A stretch of 64,000 nt of DNA, from NCBI GenBank assembly GCA_947623455.1, contig OX392534.1, forward strand, positions 32,982,926 through 33,046,925, read 5' to 3'. Both the position numbers and the translations under genes were made by a program. This DNA comes from Mimachlamys varia (Eukaryota > Mollusca > Bivalvia > Pectinida > Pectinidae). Positions within the stretch are counted from its first letter, which is position 1; every line of letters starts with the position of its first letter. The notes beneath the pieces are model-generated. The model was given only the letters and a program-made list of their open reading frames with translations. It was not told the DNA's origin and made no database searches. This document shows, in pieces, positions 37,201 through 49,235 of this stretch.

Positions 37201-40200
37201 AACTGGTAACTCAGGGGAGAGACACAACAACGACATAGGGAAACTGGTAAACAGGGGAGAGACACAACAATGACATTGGACAACTGGTAACCAGGTGAGA
37301 GACACCACAACGACATAGGGAAACTGGTTACCAGGGGAGAGACACAACAACCACATAGGGAAACTGGTAACCAGGGGAGAGACACAACAACGACATAGGG
37401 AAACTGGTGACCAGGGGAGAGACACAACAACGACAAAGGGAAACTGGTAAACAGGAGAGAGACACAACAACATCATAGGGAAACTGGTAACTCAGGGGAG
37501 AGACATAACATCGACACAGGGAAAGTGGTACCTCAGGGGAGAGACACAACAACGACAAAGGGAAACTGGTAACCAGGGGAGAGACACAACAACGGCATAG
37601 GGGAACTGGTAACCCAAGGGAGGGACACAACAACGACAAAGGGAAACTGGTAACTCAGGGGAGAGACACAACAACGACATAGGAGAACAGGTAACTCAGG
37701 GAGAAGACACAACAACGACATAGGGAAACTGGTAACCAGGGGAGAGACACCACAACGACAAAGAGAAACTGGTAAACAGGGGAGAGACACAAAAACGACA
37801 TAGGGAAACTGGTAAACAGAGGAGAGACACCACAACGACATAGGGAAACTGGTAAACAGGGGAGAGACACAAAAACGACATAGGGAAACTGGTAAACAGG
37901 GAGAGACACCACAACGACATAGGGAAACTGGTTACCAGGGGAGAGACACAACAATGACATAGGAAAACTGGTAACCAGGGGAGAGACACCACAACGACAT
38001 AGGGAAACTGGTAAACAGGGGAGAGACACAAAAACGACATAGGGAAACTGGTAAACAGGAGAGAGACACAACAACGACATAGGGAAACTGGTTACCAGGG
38101 GAGAGACACAACAATGACATAGGGAAACTGGTAACCAGGGGAGAGACACAACAACGACAAAGGGAAACTGGTAAACAGGGGAGAGACACAACAACATCAT
38201 AGGGAAACTGGTAACTCAGGGGAGAGACATAACATCGACACAGGGAAAGTGGTACCTCAGGGGAGAGACACAACAACGACATAGGGAAACTGGTAACTCA
38301 GGGAGAAAACACAACAACGACAAAGGGAAACTGGTAAACAGGGAAGAGACACAACAACGACATAGGGGAACAGGTAACCTAAGGGAGGGACACAACAACG
38401 ACAAAGGGAAACTGGTAACTCAGGGGAGAGACATAAAAACGACATAGGGAAACTGGTAACCCAGGGGAGAGACACAAAAACGACATAGGGAAACTGGTAA
38501 CTCAGGGGAGAGACACAACAACAACATAGGGAAACTGGTAACTCAGGGGAGAGACACAACAACGACATAGGAAAACTGGTAAACAGGGGAGAGACACAAA
38601 AACGACAAAGGGAAACTGGTAAACAGGGGAGAGACACAACAACATCATAGGGAAACTGGATACTCACAGGGGAGAGACATAACAACGATATAGGGAAACT
38701 GGTAAACAGGGGAGAGACACAACAACATCATAGGGAAACTGGTAACTCAGGGGAGAGACAAAACAAGATCATAGGGAAACTGGTAACTCAGGGGAGAGAC
38801 ACAACAACATCATAGGAAAACTGGTAACCAGGGAAGAGACACAACAACGACATAGGGAAACTGGTTTCCAGGGGAGAGACACAACAACGACACAGGGAAA
38901 CTGGTAAACAGGGGAGAGACACAACAACGACATAGGGAAACTGGTTTCCAGGGGACACACACAACAACGACACAGGGAAACTGGTAAACAGGGGTGAGAC
39001 ACAACAACATCATAGGGAAACTGGTAACTCAGGGGAGAGACATAACAACGACACAGGGAAACTGGTAAACAGGGGAGAGACACAACAACGACATAGGGAA
39101 ACTTGTAACTCAGGGGAGAGACACAACAACGACATATGGAAACTGGTAAACAGGGGAGAGACACAACAACGACAAAGGGAAACTGGTAACTCAGGGGAGA
39201 GACACAACAACGACATAGGGAAACTGGTAACCAGGGGAGAGACACAACAGCGACATATGGAAACTGGTAAACAGGGGAGAGACACAACAACGACAAAGGG
39301 AAACTGGTAAACAGGGGAGAGACACAACAACGACATAGGAAAACTGGTTACCAGGGGAGAGACACCACAACGACATAGGGAAAGTAGTAAACAGGGGAGA
39401 GACACAAAAACGACATAGGGAAACGGGTAAACAGAGGAGAGACACCACAACGACATAGGGAAACTGGTAAACAGGGGAGAGACACAAAAACGACATAGGG
39501 AAACTGGTAAACAGGGAGAGACACCACAACGACATAGGGAAACTGGTTACCAGGGGAGAGACACAACAATGACATAGGAAAACTGGTAACCAGGGGAAAG
39601 ACACCACAACGACATAGGGAAACTGGTAAACAGGGGAGAGACACAAAAACGACATAGGGAAACTGGTAAACAGGGGAGAGACACAACAACGACATAGGGA
39701 AACTGGTTACCAGGGGAGAGACACAACAATGACATAGGGAAACTGGTAACCAGGGGAGAGACACAACAACGACAAAGGGAAACTGGTAAACAGGGGAGAG
39801 ACACAACAACATCATAGGGAAACTGGTAACTCAGGGGAGAGACATAACATCGACACAGGGAAAGTGGTACCTCAGGGGAGAGACACAACAACGACATAGG
39901 GAAACTGGTAACTCAGGGAGAAAACACAACAACGACAAAGGGAAACTGGTAAACAGGGAAGAGACACAACAACGACATAGGGGAACAGGTAACCTAAGGG
40001 AGGGACACAACAACGACAAAGGGAAACTGGTAACTCAGGGGAGAGACATAAAAACGACATAGGGAAACTGGTTACATAGGGAGAGACACAACAACGACAA
40101 AGGGAAACTGGTAACCCAGGGGAGAGACACAAAAACGACATAGGGAAACTGGTAACTCAGGGTAGAGACACAACAACAACATAGGGAAACTGGTAACTCA

Positions 40201-43200
40201 GGGGAGAGACACAACAACGACATAGGAAAACTGGTAAACAGGGGAGAGACACAAAAACGACAAAGGGAAACTGGTAAACAGGGGAGAGACACAACAACAT
40301 CATAGGGAAACTGGTAAACAGGGGAGAGACACAACAACGACATAGGGAAACTGGTAACTCAGGGGAGAACATAACAAAGATAAAGGGAAACTGGTAAACA
40401 GAGGAGAGACACAACAACGACAAAGGGAAACTGGTAAACAGAGGAGAGACACAACAACATCAAAGGGAAACTGGTAACTCAGGGGAGAGACAAAACAAGA
40501 TCATAGGGAAACTGGTAACTCAGGGGAGAGACACAACAACATCATAGGAAAACTGGTAACCAGGGAAGAGACACAACAACGACATAGGGAAACTGGTTTC
40601 CAGGGAAGAGACACAACAACGACACAGGGAAACTGGTAAACAGGGGAGAGACACAACAACGACATAGGGAAACTGGTTTCCAGGGGAGAGACACAACAAC
40701 GACACAGGGAAACTGGTAACCAGGGGTGAGACACAACAACATCATAGGGAAACTGGTAACTCAGGGGAGAGACATAACAACGACACATGGAAACTGGTAA
40801 ACAGGGGAGAGACACAACAACGACAAAGAGAAACTGGTAACTCAGGGGAGAGACACAACAACGACATAGGGAAACTGGTAACCAGGGGAGAGACACAACA
40901 GCGACATATGGAAACTGGTAAACAGGGGAGAGACACAACAACGACAAAGGGAAACTGGTAACCAGGGGAGAGACACAAAAACGACATAGGGAAACTGGTA
41001 AACAGAGGAGAGACACCACAACGACATAGGGAAACTGGTAAACAGGGGAGAGACACAAAAACGACATAGGGAAACTGGTAAACAGGGAGAGACACCACAA
41101 CGACATAGGAAAACTGGTTACCAGGGGAGAGACACAACAATGACATAGGAAAACTGGTAACCAGGGGAGAGACACCACAACGACATAGGGAAACTGGTAA
41201 ACAGGGGAGAGACACAAAAACGACATAGGGAAACTGGTAAACAGGGGAGAGACACAACAACGACATAGGGAAACTGGTTACCAGGGGAGAGACACAACAA
41301 TGACATAGGGAAACTGGTAACCAGGGGAGAGACACAACAACGACAAAGGGAAACTGGTAAACAGGGGAGAGACACAACAACATCATAGGGAAACTGGTAA
41401 CTCAGGGGAGAGATATAACATCGACACAGGGAAAGTGGTACCTCAGGGGAGAGACACAACAACGACATAGGGAAACTGGTAACTCAGGGAGAAAACACAA
41501 CAACGACAAAGGGAAACTGGTAAACAGGGGAGAGACACAACAACGACATAGGGGAACAGGTAACCTAAGGGAGGGACACAACAACGACAAAGGGAAACTG
41601 GTAACTCAGGGGAGAGACATAAAAATGACATAGGGAAACTGGTTACATAGGGAGAGACACAACAACGACAAAGGGAAACTGGTAACCCAGGGGAGAGACA
41701 CAAAAACGACATAGGGAAACTGGTAACTCAGGGTAGAGACACAACAACAACATAGGGAAACTGGTAACTCAGGGGAGAGACACAACAACGACATAGGAAA
41801 ACTGGTAAACAGGGGAGAGACACAAAAACGACAAAGGGAAACTGGTAAACAGGGGAGAGACACAACAACATCATAGGGAAACTGGTAACTCAGGGGAGAG
41901 ACATAACAACGATATAGGGAAACTGGTAAACAGGGGAGAGACACAACAACATCATAGGGAAACTGGTAACTCAGGGGAGAGACACAACAACATCATAGGA
42001 AAACTGGTAACCAGGGAAGAGACACAACAACGACAAAGGGAAACTGGTTTCCAGGGGAGAGACACAACAACGACACAGGGAAACTGGTAAACAGGGGAGA
42101 GACACAACAACGACATAGGGAAACTGGTAACTCAGGGGACAGACACAACAACGACACAGGGAAACTGGTAAACAGGGGTGAGACACAACAACATCATAGG
42201 GAAACTGGTAAACAGGGGAGAGACACAACAACGACATAGGGGAACAGGTAACCTAAGGGAGGGACACAACAACGACAAAGGGAAACTGGTAACTCAGGGG
42301 AGAGACACAAAAACGACATAGGGAAACTGGATAGTCAGAGGGGAGACACAACAACGACACAGGGAAACTGGTAACTCAGGGGAGAGACACAACAACGACA
42401 GCGGGAAACTGGTAACCAGGGGAGAGACACAACAACGACATAGGGAAACTGGTAACTCAGAGGAGAGACACAACAGCAACATATGGAAACTGGTAACTCA
42501 GGGGAGAGACACAACAACGACATAGGGAAACTGGTAACGCAGGAGAGAGACACAACAACGACAAAGGGAAACTGGTAACTCAGGGGAGAGATACAACAAC
42601 GACATAGGGAAACTGGTAACTCAGGGGAGAGACACAACAACGACATAGGGGAACAGGTAACTCAGGGAGAAGACACAACAACGACATAGGGAAACTGGTG
42701 AAACAGGAGAGAGACACAACAACGACATAGGGAAAATGGTTACTCAGGGGAGAGACACAAAAACGACATTGGGAAACTGGTAACCAGAGGAGAGACACAA
42801 CAACGACACATGGAAACTGGTAACCCAGGGGAGAAACACAACAACGACACAGGGAAACTTGTAACCAGGGGATATACACAACAACGACATAGGGACACTG
42901 GTAACTCAGGAGTGAGACACAACAACGACATAGGGAAACTGTTAACCAGGGGAGAGACACAACAGCGACATATGGAAACTGGTAACAAGTGGAGAGACAA
43001 AATAACGACACAGGGAAACTGGTAACCAGGGGAGAGACACTACAACGACATAGGAAAACTGGTAATTCAGGGGAGAGACACAACAACGACATAGGGAAAC
43101 TGGTAACCAGGGGAGAGACACAACAATGGCATAGGGAAACTGGTAACTCAGGGGAGAGACACAACAACGACATAGGGAAACTGGTAAACAGGGGAGAGAC

Positions 43201-43570
43201 ACAACAACGACATAGGCAAACTGGTAACCCAGTGGAGAGACACAACAACGACAAAGGGAAACTGGTAACGCAGGGGAGAGACACAACAACGACAAAGGGG
43301 AAACTGGTAACTCAGGGGAGAGACACAAGAACGACATAGGGAAACTGGTAACCAGGGGAGAGACACAAGAACGACAAAGGGGAAACGGGTTTCTCAGGGC
43401 AGAGACACAACAACGACATAGGGAATTTGGTAACTCAGGGGAGAGACACAACAACGACATAGGGAAACTGGTAACTCTGGGGAGAGACACAATAATGACA
43501 TAGGGAAACTGGTAACCAGGGGAGAGACACAAGAACGACATAGGGAAACTGGTAACCAGGGGAGAGACAC
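31286..43570. repeat. 12.3-kb minisatellite array, 40/41-bp unit
   Basis: About 300 tandem copies of a unit made of GACATAGGGAAACTGGTAA, then ACAGGGG, CCAGGGG or CTCAGGGG, then AGAGACACAACAAC. The spacer variant sets the length: 40 bp for ACAGGGG and CCAGGGG, 41 bp for CTCAGGGG. The plus strand is purine-rich. No stop codon occurs in any minus-strand frame of the common unit, so frames of 100-350 residues (repeating SLPCLPVSLCRCCVSPL and the like) appear in all three frames. These are an effect of the unit and not evidence of protein coding. Confidence 0.98.
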
Positions 43571-43850
43571 AACAAATACGTGGTGACATGGGTATAGCAG
43601 GCGAGACACAACAAATACGTTGTGACATGGGTATGGCAGGCGAGACACAATAAATACGTGGGTATGGCAGGCGAGACACAACAAATATGTGGTGACATGG
43701 GTATGGCAGGCGAGACACAACAAATACATGGTGACATGGGTATGGCAGGCGAGACACAACAAATACGTGGTGACATGGGTATGGCAGGCGAGACACAACA
43801 AATACGTGGTGACATGGGTATGACAGGCGAGACACAACACGGACATTGGG
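43571..43850. repeat. 39-bp minisatellite, copy 1
   Basis: About seven units of ATACGTGGTGACATGGGTAT then GGCAGGCGAGACACAACAA, 39 bp. They directly continue the 40-bp array and share its GAGACACAACAA and GACAT-GGG words, so the two units are related. The final unit changes to ACGGACATTGGGAAATTG, resembling the 40-bp unit again, and runs into the SINE head. Confidence 0.95.
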
Positions 43851-44097
43851 AAATTGTAATAAGGGTGGTCGGGTGGTGCAGTGGATATCGCACTTGCCCT
43901 TCACCAAGGCTACTGTGGTTCGATTCCTCGACCGAACGTGACAAAGTATAGGGTCACCTGGCGACCACGTAGGTTTTCTCCGTGTACTCCGGTTTTCTCC
44001 CATTATAAGACCCCTCGCTCGCTTACAACCAGGCCAACAAGAGTGATTAATATAAGTTGTTTAGCTTGCTTCATAATTTTTGTAAAATAAATATATT
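43851..44097 (+). mobile_element. tRNA-derived SINE next to the minisatellite
   Basis: GGTCGGGTGGTGCAGTGGAT gives an A box (TGGTGCAGTGG) and GGTTCGATTCC near 43918 a consensus B box of RNA polymerase III. The tRNA-unrelated body has TTTTCTCCGTGTACTCCGG and TTTTCTCCCATTATAAGACC. The 3' end has GAGTGATTAATATAAG and an A/T-rich tail. The body is of the kind shared widely among bivalve SINEs. Confidence 0.85.
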
Positions 44098-44102
44098 TAT
44101 TT

Positions 44103-44245
44103 TAAATGGTAATACTCCGCTTTCCTCCCACATCAACACCCCCGCGCGCTAACATCCGGGCCAATAGGAGTGATTGATATAGAACTGTGTTACCTGTTTA
44201 ATAATTGTCGTAAAATAGATAAAGTTTTGTATAACATTATACGAC
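44103..44245 (+). mobile_element. 5'-truncated SINE tail
   Basis: TACTCCGCTTTCCTCCCACA, CGCGCGCTAACATCCGGGCC, AGGAGTGATTGATATAGAAC and TAATTGTCGTAAAATAGAT repeat the body and tail of the preceding SINE. The tRNA head is missing. It follows the complete copy head to tail. Confidence 0.8.
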
Positions 44246-45055
44246 AACATCCAAACAAACAAAAATAGTATACAATTCAAAGATATCTTATTATAGATTT
44301 GTATTTTATCTTTGGAAAAAAACATCAAACTTTCATCACACATCAAACAAGAATAGAGAATTTTTTTTTAATTAATTCTTCAAAGGAAACATATGAAAAT
44401 ATTTCCCCGAACACATTCAGAAAATTCGGCAATTACGCTATCCTTATATCTATATATATTCTTATTAGCTTAATTTCTTTTCATATTCGTGAAATATTTG
44501 ATGCATGAGACACTGCATCGGAATTATTGCAATCTCAGATTATTTTTTCTCACAATCATTTAATATACAACTAATATGCATAATATCATTATAAATTATT
44601 CTGATATAAAGATAACCAGCGATTGCCCTATCTAATGCTACGATCTAAAATGGTCCATAAAAACATGTAACGCTGTCTGTTTCTGTTTTATCTTCGCATA
44701 CAAATGGTTTAATTATTTACACAGTTAACATTTTTCTATACATTTCATATGATTTAATGCGTATTCAGATTTTCTTGTCATGATTTGCTTATCTGAAATG
44801 TACATATTAAGATTTCTAATCTGTTTCGTTGTCGCTACCGTGATTTACAGAACTATATCATAAACTTTATGTAAAAGCAGTTGATGACTGTACTGAACAT
44901 TTTTTTGATCATTTCTCTTTTCTAATTAAAATTTAAAAAGTTTTTCCCACGATCCCAAAGTTTGTCGAGTCAACAAATTTGTTAAATTGTCACGTTTTTA
45001 ATAAAAATCCTGATAATTTTGTCTTTCTATCCCGCTCGTTCAAAACGATGCCATC
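44246..45055. other. AT-rich spacer between the two array-SINE modules
   Basis: About 800 bp of AT-rich sequence without a repeat or gene that I recognise. It separates two modules of the same composition. Confidence 0.7.
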
Positions 45056-45059
45056 TTCA

Positions 45060-45852
45060 GGCAATACACGGCAAATACGTGGTGACATGGGTATGGCAGG
45101 CGAGACACAACAAATACGTGTTGACATAGGTATGGCAGGAGAGACACAACATATACGTGGTGACATGGGTATGGCAGGAGAGACACAACATAAACGTGGT
45201 AACATGGGTATGGCAGGCGAGACACAATAAATACATGGTGACATGGGTATGGCAGGAGAGACACAACACATACATGGTGACATGGGTATAGCAGGCGAAA
45301 CACAACAAATACGTGGTGACATGGGTATGGCAAGCGAGACACAATAAATACGTGGTGACATTGGTATGGCAGGCGAGACACAACACATACATGGTAACAT
45401 GGGTATGGCAGGCGAGACACAACAAATACGTGGTGACATGGGTATGACAGGCGAGACACAACAAATACGTGGTGGCATGGGTATGGCAGGCGAGACACTA
45501 CAAATACGTGGTGACATGGGTATAGCAGGCGAGACACAACAAATACGTGATGACATGGGTATGGCAGTCGAGACACAACAAATACATGATGACATGGATA
45601 TGGCAGGCAAGACACCACAAATGCGTGGTGACATGGGTATGGCAGGCGAGACACAACAAATACGTAATGACATAGGTATGGCAGGCAATACACAACAAAT
45701 ACGTGGTGACATGGGTATGGCAGGCAAGACACAACAAATACGTGGTGACATGTGTATGGCAGGCGAGACGACACAACAAATACGTGGTGACATGGGTATG
45801 GCAGGCGAGACACAACAAATACGTGGTGACATGGATATGGCAGGCGAGACAT
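45060..45852. repeat. 39-bp minisatellite, copy 2
   Basis: About 20 units of the same 39-bp sequence as at 43571-43850, with variants such as CATGATGACATGG and CATATACGTGG. Because 39 is a multiple of 3 the frame is kept, giving 13-residue repeats on both strands (GDMGMAGETQQIR on plus, MSPRICCVSPAIP on minus) and frames of 193 to 340 residues. These frames run into the SINE and lack any domain, so I do not call a gene. Confidence 0.96.
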
Positions 45853-46117
45853 TGGGAAATTGTAATAAGAGTGGTCGGGTGGTGCAGTGGATAGCGCACT
45901 TGCCTTTCACCCAGGCGGTCGGGGTTCGATTCTCCGACCGGACGTGATAAGGTATGGGGTCACCTGCCCGACCACGTGGGTTTTCTCCGGGTATTCCGGT
46001 TTCCTCCCACAAAAAGACCCTCGCGCTCTAACATCAGGGCCAACAAGAGTGATTAATGTAAGTCGGATAACTTGTTTCATAATTGTTGTAAAATAAATAC
46101 AGTTTATATTTTAAAAA
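45853..46117 (+). mobile_element. tRNA-derived SINE next to the second minisatellite
   Basis: GTGGTCGGGTGGTGCAGTGG (A box), GGGGTTCGATTCTCCGACC (B box), TTTTCTCCGGGTATTCCGG, TTTCCTCCCACAAAAAGACC, GTGATTAATGTAAGTCGG and an A-rich 3' end make this the most complete SINE copy here. The 5' flank CATTGGGAAATTGTAATAAG is identical to that of the copy at 43.85 kb. Confidence 0.88.
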
Positions 46118-48713
46118 CATCAGCTTATTTTTAAGTGGAGGGTTTAGTTGTCAAAGATTCTGAGATATCTAAATGTAAATAGATTCTAATAAACTTCGAA
46201 AGACAATATGTTTTAATACATTCAAGCCTCGAAAAAAATGTCCCTCCCCAAAATAGTTATCTGACCAGGGGGATGGGGCCCGGAGCATTATTATAAAAAA
46301 TTGATTTTACCCCTCCCCAAAGTGTTAAATTGCTCTAAAGAAATAAAGTTGTGAACATCTCTCAGACACCTTTAATTCAAGACAACTTCCTGGCCAACTC
46401 CTTTTTTTAATAATCAATCAATCAATCAATCAATCTATTTGTTTATTAAAGTGTCATACATCACAATTACATCATACAAGCATCATAGTTACACAGTATA
46501 AACCATATAGTTAAATAGCGGTGATCAGTTATCTAAACGGTATTCAAAATATCCTAATACGTTATATAAAACCAATAGACCTATCAAAGATTTTAATCTA
46601 GAGAGCAGGTGATTGGGACAGCCCCTACCTAACAAGCTCTCTGAGATTGTACTGACAAATTACATATATTATAAAATAAAAAGTAGGTTTTTAAAAGAAG
46701 ATTATCACAATAGTATTAGATAAAATGAATAATTTGACGATTATAAATATATAATTTCTAGCTCTACATAGCAGTGGAATTCAGGTTTCCAAGGGTTGGG
46801 GAGCCCCCTACCAGCGAGGTCTGTTAAATTTACCCTATCTAGTAGCTAAATACAACTTAACGGAATAATTATACATGTATAATGACACTAGTGAATATGA
46901 TGTGATAGGTACGTGAAAATAGGTGATACATGTAATGATCGAAACCATTTTTTAAAATTATATGATTTTATAACGCGACGATCAATTCAATGAAAAAGCA
47001 AAAGATTATTAAGGATTTAGTATGTATGCGAAGTTTCTACCAGTTTTTTTATCGTACATTTAAAATTGTATATCTAGGCTAGGCAAAATTATCATGCTAA
47101 TACCTTTATCAAATGATAATAAGCCTTTCAAATACTTGTTTATTAGAAAATTTATACAATAATGTATGAATTTCCACTTAAAGTTTTATTTAAAACTGAC
47201 AGTAACTAGAAAACCGGTTTACATGAGTTTTGAAAACTTTTTACGCGCAAACGATCCGGAAAATCTAATTCATACAAACATATATTTTTTTGACTAGGCC
47301 CTCTCCCGATAATACAGCGCACACATTACTAAACATTTAACGCGTGGAGGCAAGGAAATTCACCATAAACACACGGACAATGTACTGCTTGACATAAAAA
47401 CAGCAACAAACAAAAGGGAAGGAGTGAGAGAAAAGGTAAAAGAAGAGAAGGGAGGGGGAAAGCTCATGTTTAATTAGCTGTCCATTAATGCGCTGCAAAC
47501 CTCTTTGTTGATTTTGTGAAAGATTGTACAGTAAGTACGATGATTGTATCTGTTTGAAATAGAAGATCTGTATCTCTCCTTACAAGGCTATCCAACCGGG
47601 GAACTGCTTGAATACAAATGCATCAGCCGTTTTTAATCGATTGTGATGTAGATGCTTAAACTTCTGGTTGATGCGACCTTTGAACTTTGACATTAAGCTA
47701 CTTTTCAAGGTTAACCTTTTGCCTATTTTCTAACATTCGTTGTTAAAACGTTAGGTTTTTGTATCAGACTATTCTGAAAGAATTTAATAATAATAATAGA
47801 CATTAAATGCTCACCTTACATATGGTGTAATTGTTATATTGTGCATCAAATTTACTGAATAGGATAGAGCAAATTAGTCTCAATGGAGGCTGGAAAAACT
47901 GAAGCTGTCAACACAGGTATTCATGAGAATGAGGGGAGACGTGATAGATCTCTACAAAACAAATGAGCCAAATTGACTATATTAAATGATGGAAAGATGC
48001 CAATGATCGCTTAAGTGGCAGAGGACACACTGAAAAAATAAGCCCTAAGCGATCCAAAAATATGCTTAAAACTATTTTTTTAAACATAACGATGAACTGC
48101 AAGAACATATGGCATCAGTACTAAGTGGTTATTCTTTTAAAATTAAGCTAGACAACCAATAGAAAAAAATAGGAAGTTTTTCTCAATTACAAAGCAAGAA
48201 TTAAAACTTGGCAGCAATTAAAGTACGCTTACATTACGCTGTATACCGGATGGATGTATTTGGAGAACGTATTTATATATTTATTGCGAGTCTGGTATAG
48301 AGGGCTTTAATACAACGTATCATATGCATCATTCGTTTAATGGCCGTGTGGAAATTCTTTAGTCTATAGGGCTCTTCAATTGTCATTAGTTTGGTTTATT
48401 TGACATATTTATTTGAATATATTCTGAAAAACAAACCTTAACAAAACGTGTTTTAAGGTCTGTATAAAAATGAAATTTCCATAACCTGTCTTATATAGAA
48501 CGAGAAAACTACAACGAGAGTGCATGCGTACTATGATATTTGAATTGTCATTTATTAGGACTTGCTAATGGGTGAGTATCGAAATGAGGAACAACTAAAG
48601 GTCAAAGGATATAACCACGGTACTTCGGCCAATTTGAAGTTCAATCAAAGACACGCAAGTGTAGCTTACAGTTTAGAGAAAAAGCATTCCTAAACACTAC
48701 ACTAACACCGTCA
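46118..48713. other. Region without supported genes
   Basis: AT-rich DNA. It contains the possible LINE 3' end at 46411-46640 and two related segments with CAGCCCCTACC and AGCCCCCTACC near 46620 and 46800. The remainder shows no gene or clear repeat. Confidence 0.55.
46411..46640 (-). mobile_element. Possible LINE 3' end with (GATT)n tail
   Basis: On the minus strand GGGGCTGTCCCAATCACCTG leads through an AT-rich stretch to CTTTAATAAACAAATAGATT. It ends in about six GATT units (46412-46437 on plus as AATC). An AATAAA followed by a short tandem tail is typical of 3' ends of some non-LTR retrotransposons. There is no coding sequence to confirm the family. Confidence 0.4.
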
Positions 48714-48733
48714 CCCCCCCCCCCCCCCCCCCC
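48714..48733. repeat. Poly-C run of 20
   Basis: Twenty uninterrupted cytosines followed by TCACCCACCACC. The minus strand is a G tract able to form quadruplexes. It lies close to the end of the Tc1 relic. Confidence 0.9.
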
Positions 48734-48769
48734 TCACCCACCACCAAATGCTATTGTATTGTTCACAGC

Positions 48770-49235
48770 ACATGATTCTGACGATATTCTGTTACAGTAT
48801 TTCTTGGTCTCAAAAACACAAACCCTTCCGTTTGTCGGACAAAGTAAACTCTCCAAGACCTAATTGGTCATATCCGGTGCCCTTTCAAGTCTTTCTTGTT
48901 GTTGCCTCCGCGTCAACAGAGGACGTTTTACTTGCGGACGAGAAACTCTCAGACCGTGGCCTGTTGACGGTTCATCGGCTTATTTGAACATTGGCGTTCC
49001 AATGTCCTTTAAGCCTGATGGCAGTAGTGATTGGGGCTCTACATAGAAGTCCATCTTTATCTGTATTCTTTCGAGGTCTGCCAAACCTGGGACGCTCGTC
49101 AGCATACGTGGTTTGGTTCAGGCGCTGCATTGACCGAGAAATACCAGAATGACAATAAAACGTGTACCTACATGCCTGTATGTCATACCACTTTGAAGAA
49201 AATAAAGGAGTTATATACGCAATGCCTGTTGTCAA
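48770..49235 (-). pseudogene. Tc1/mariner transposase relic
   Basis: On the minus strand the text GISRSMQRL, then DERPRFGRPRK, then LLCRAPITTAIRLKGHWN and ISR-stop-TVN matches the DNA-binding half of Tc1-type transposases, including the GRPR motif between the two helix-turn-helix parts. After a stop and frameshift the series continues as VKRPLLTRRQQQERLERAPD and a degraded FTLSDKRKGLCF-like piece, where active enzymes have FSDES. Several stops and shifts are present and the rest of the catalytic domain is missing. It is a dead fragment. Confidence 0.75.

Noticed and set aside
31241..43284. Dozens of long minus-strand open frames (up to 353 codons) with Cys/Pro/Val-rich repeats
   Set aside because: They come from a 40/41-bp unit without stops in three frames. 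Frames overlap one another, change at each unit-length variant, and show no domain or start signal.
31286..43570. CRISPR-like array of short repeats
   Set aside because: There are no unique spacers, the units are contiguous and the surroundings are eukaryotic with introns and SINEs.
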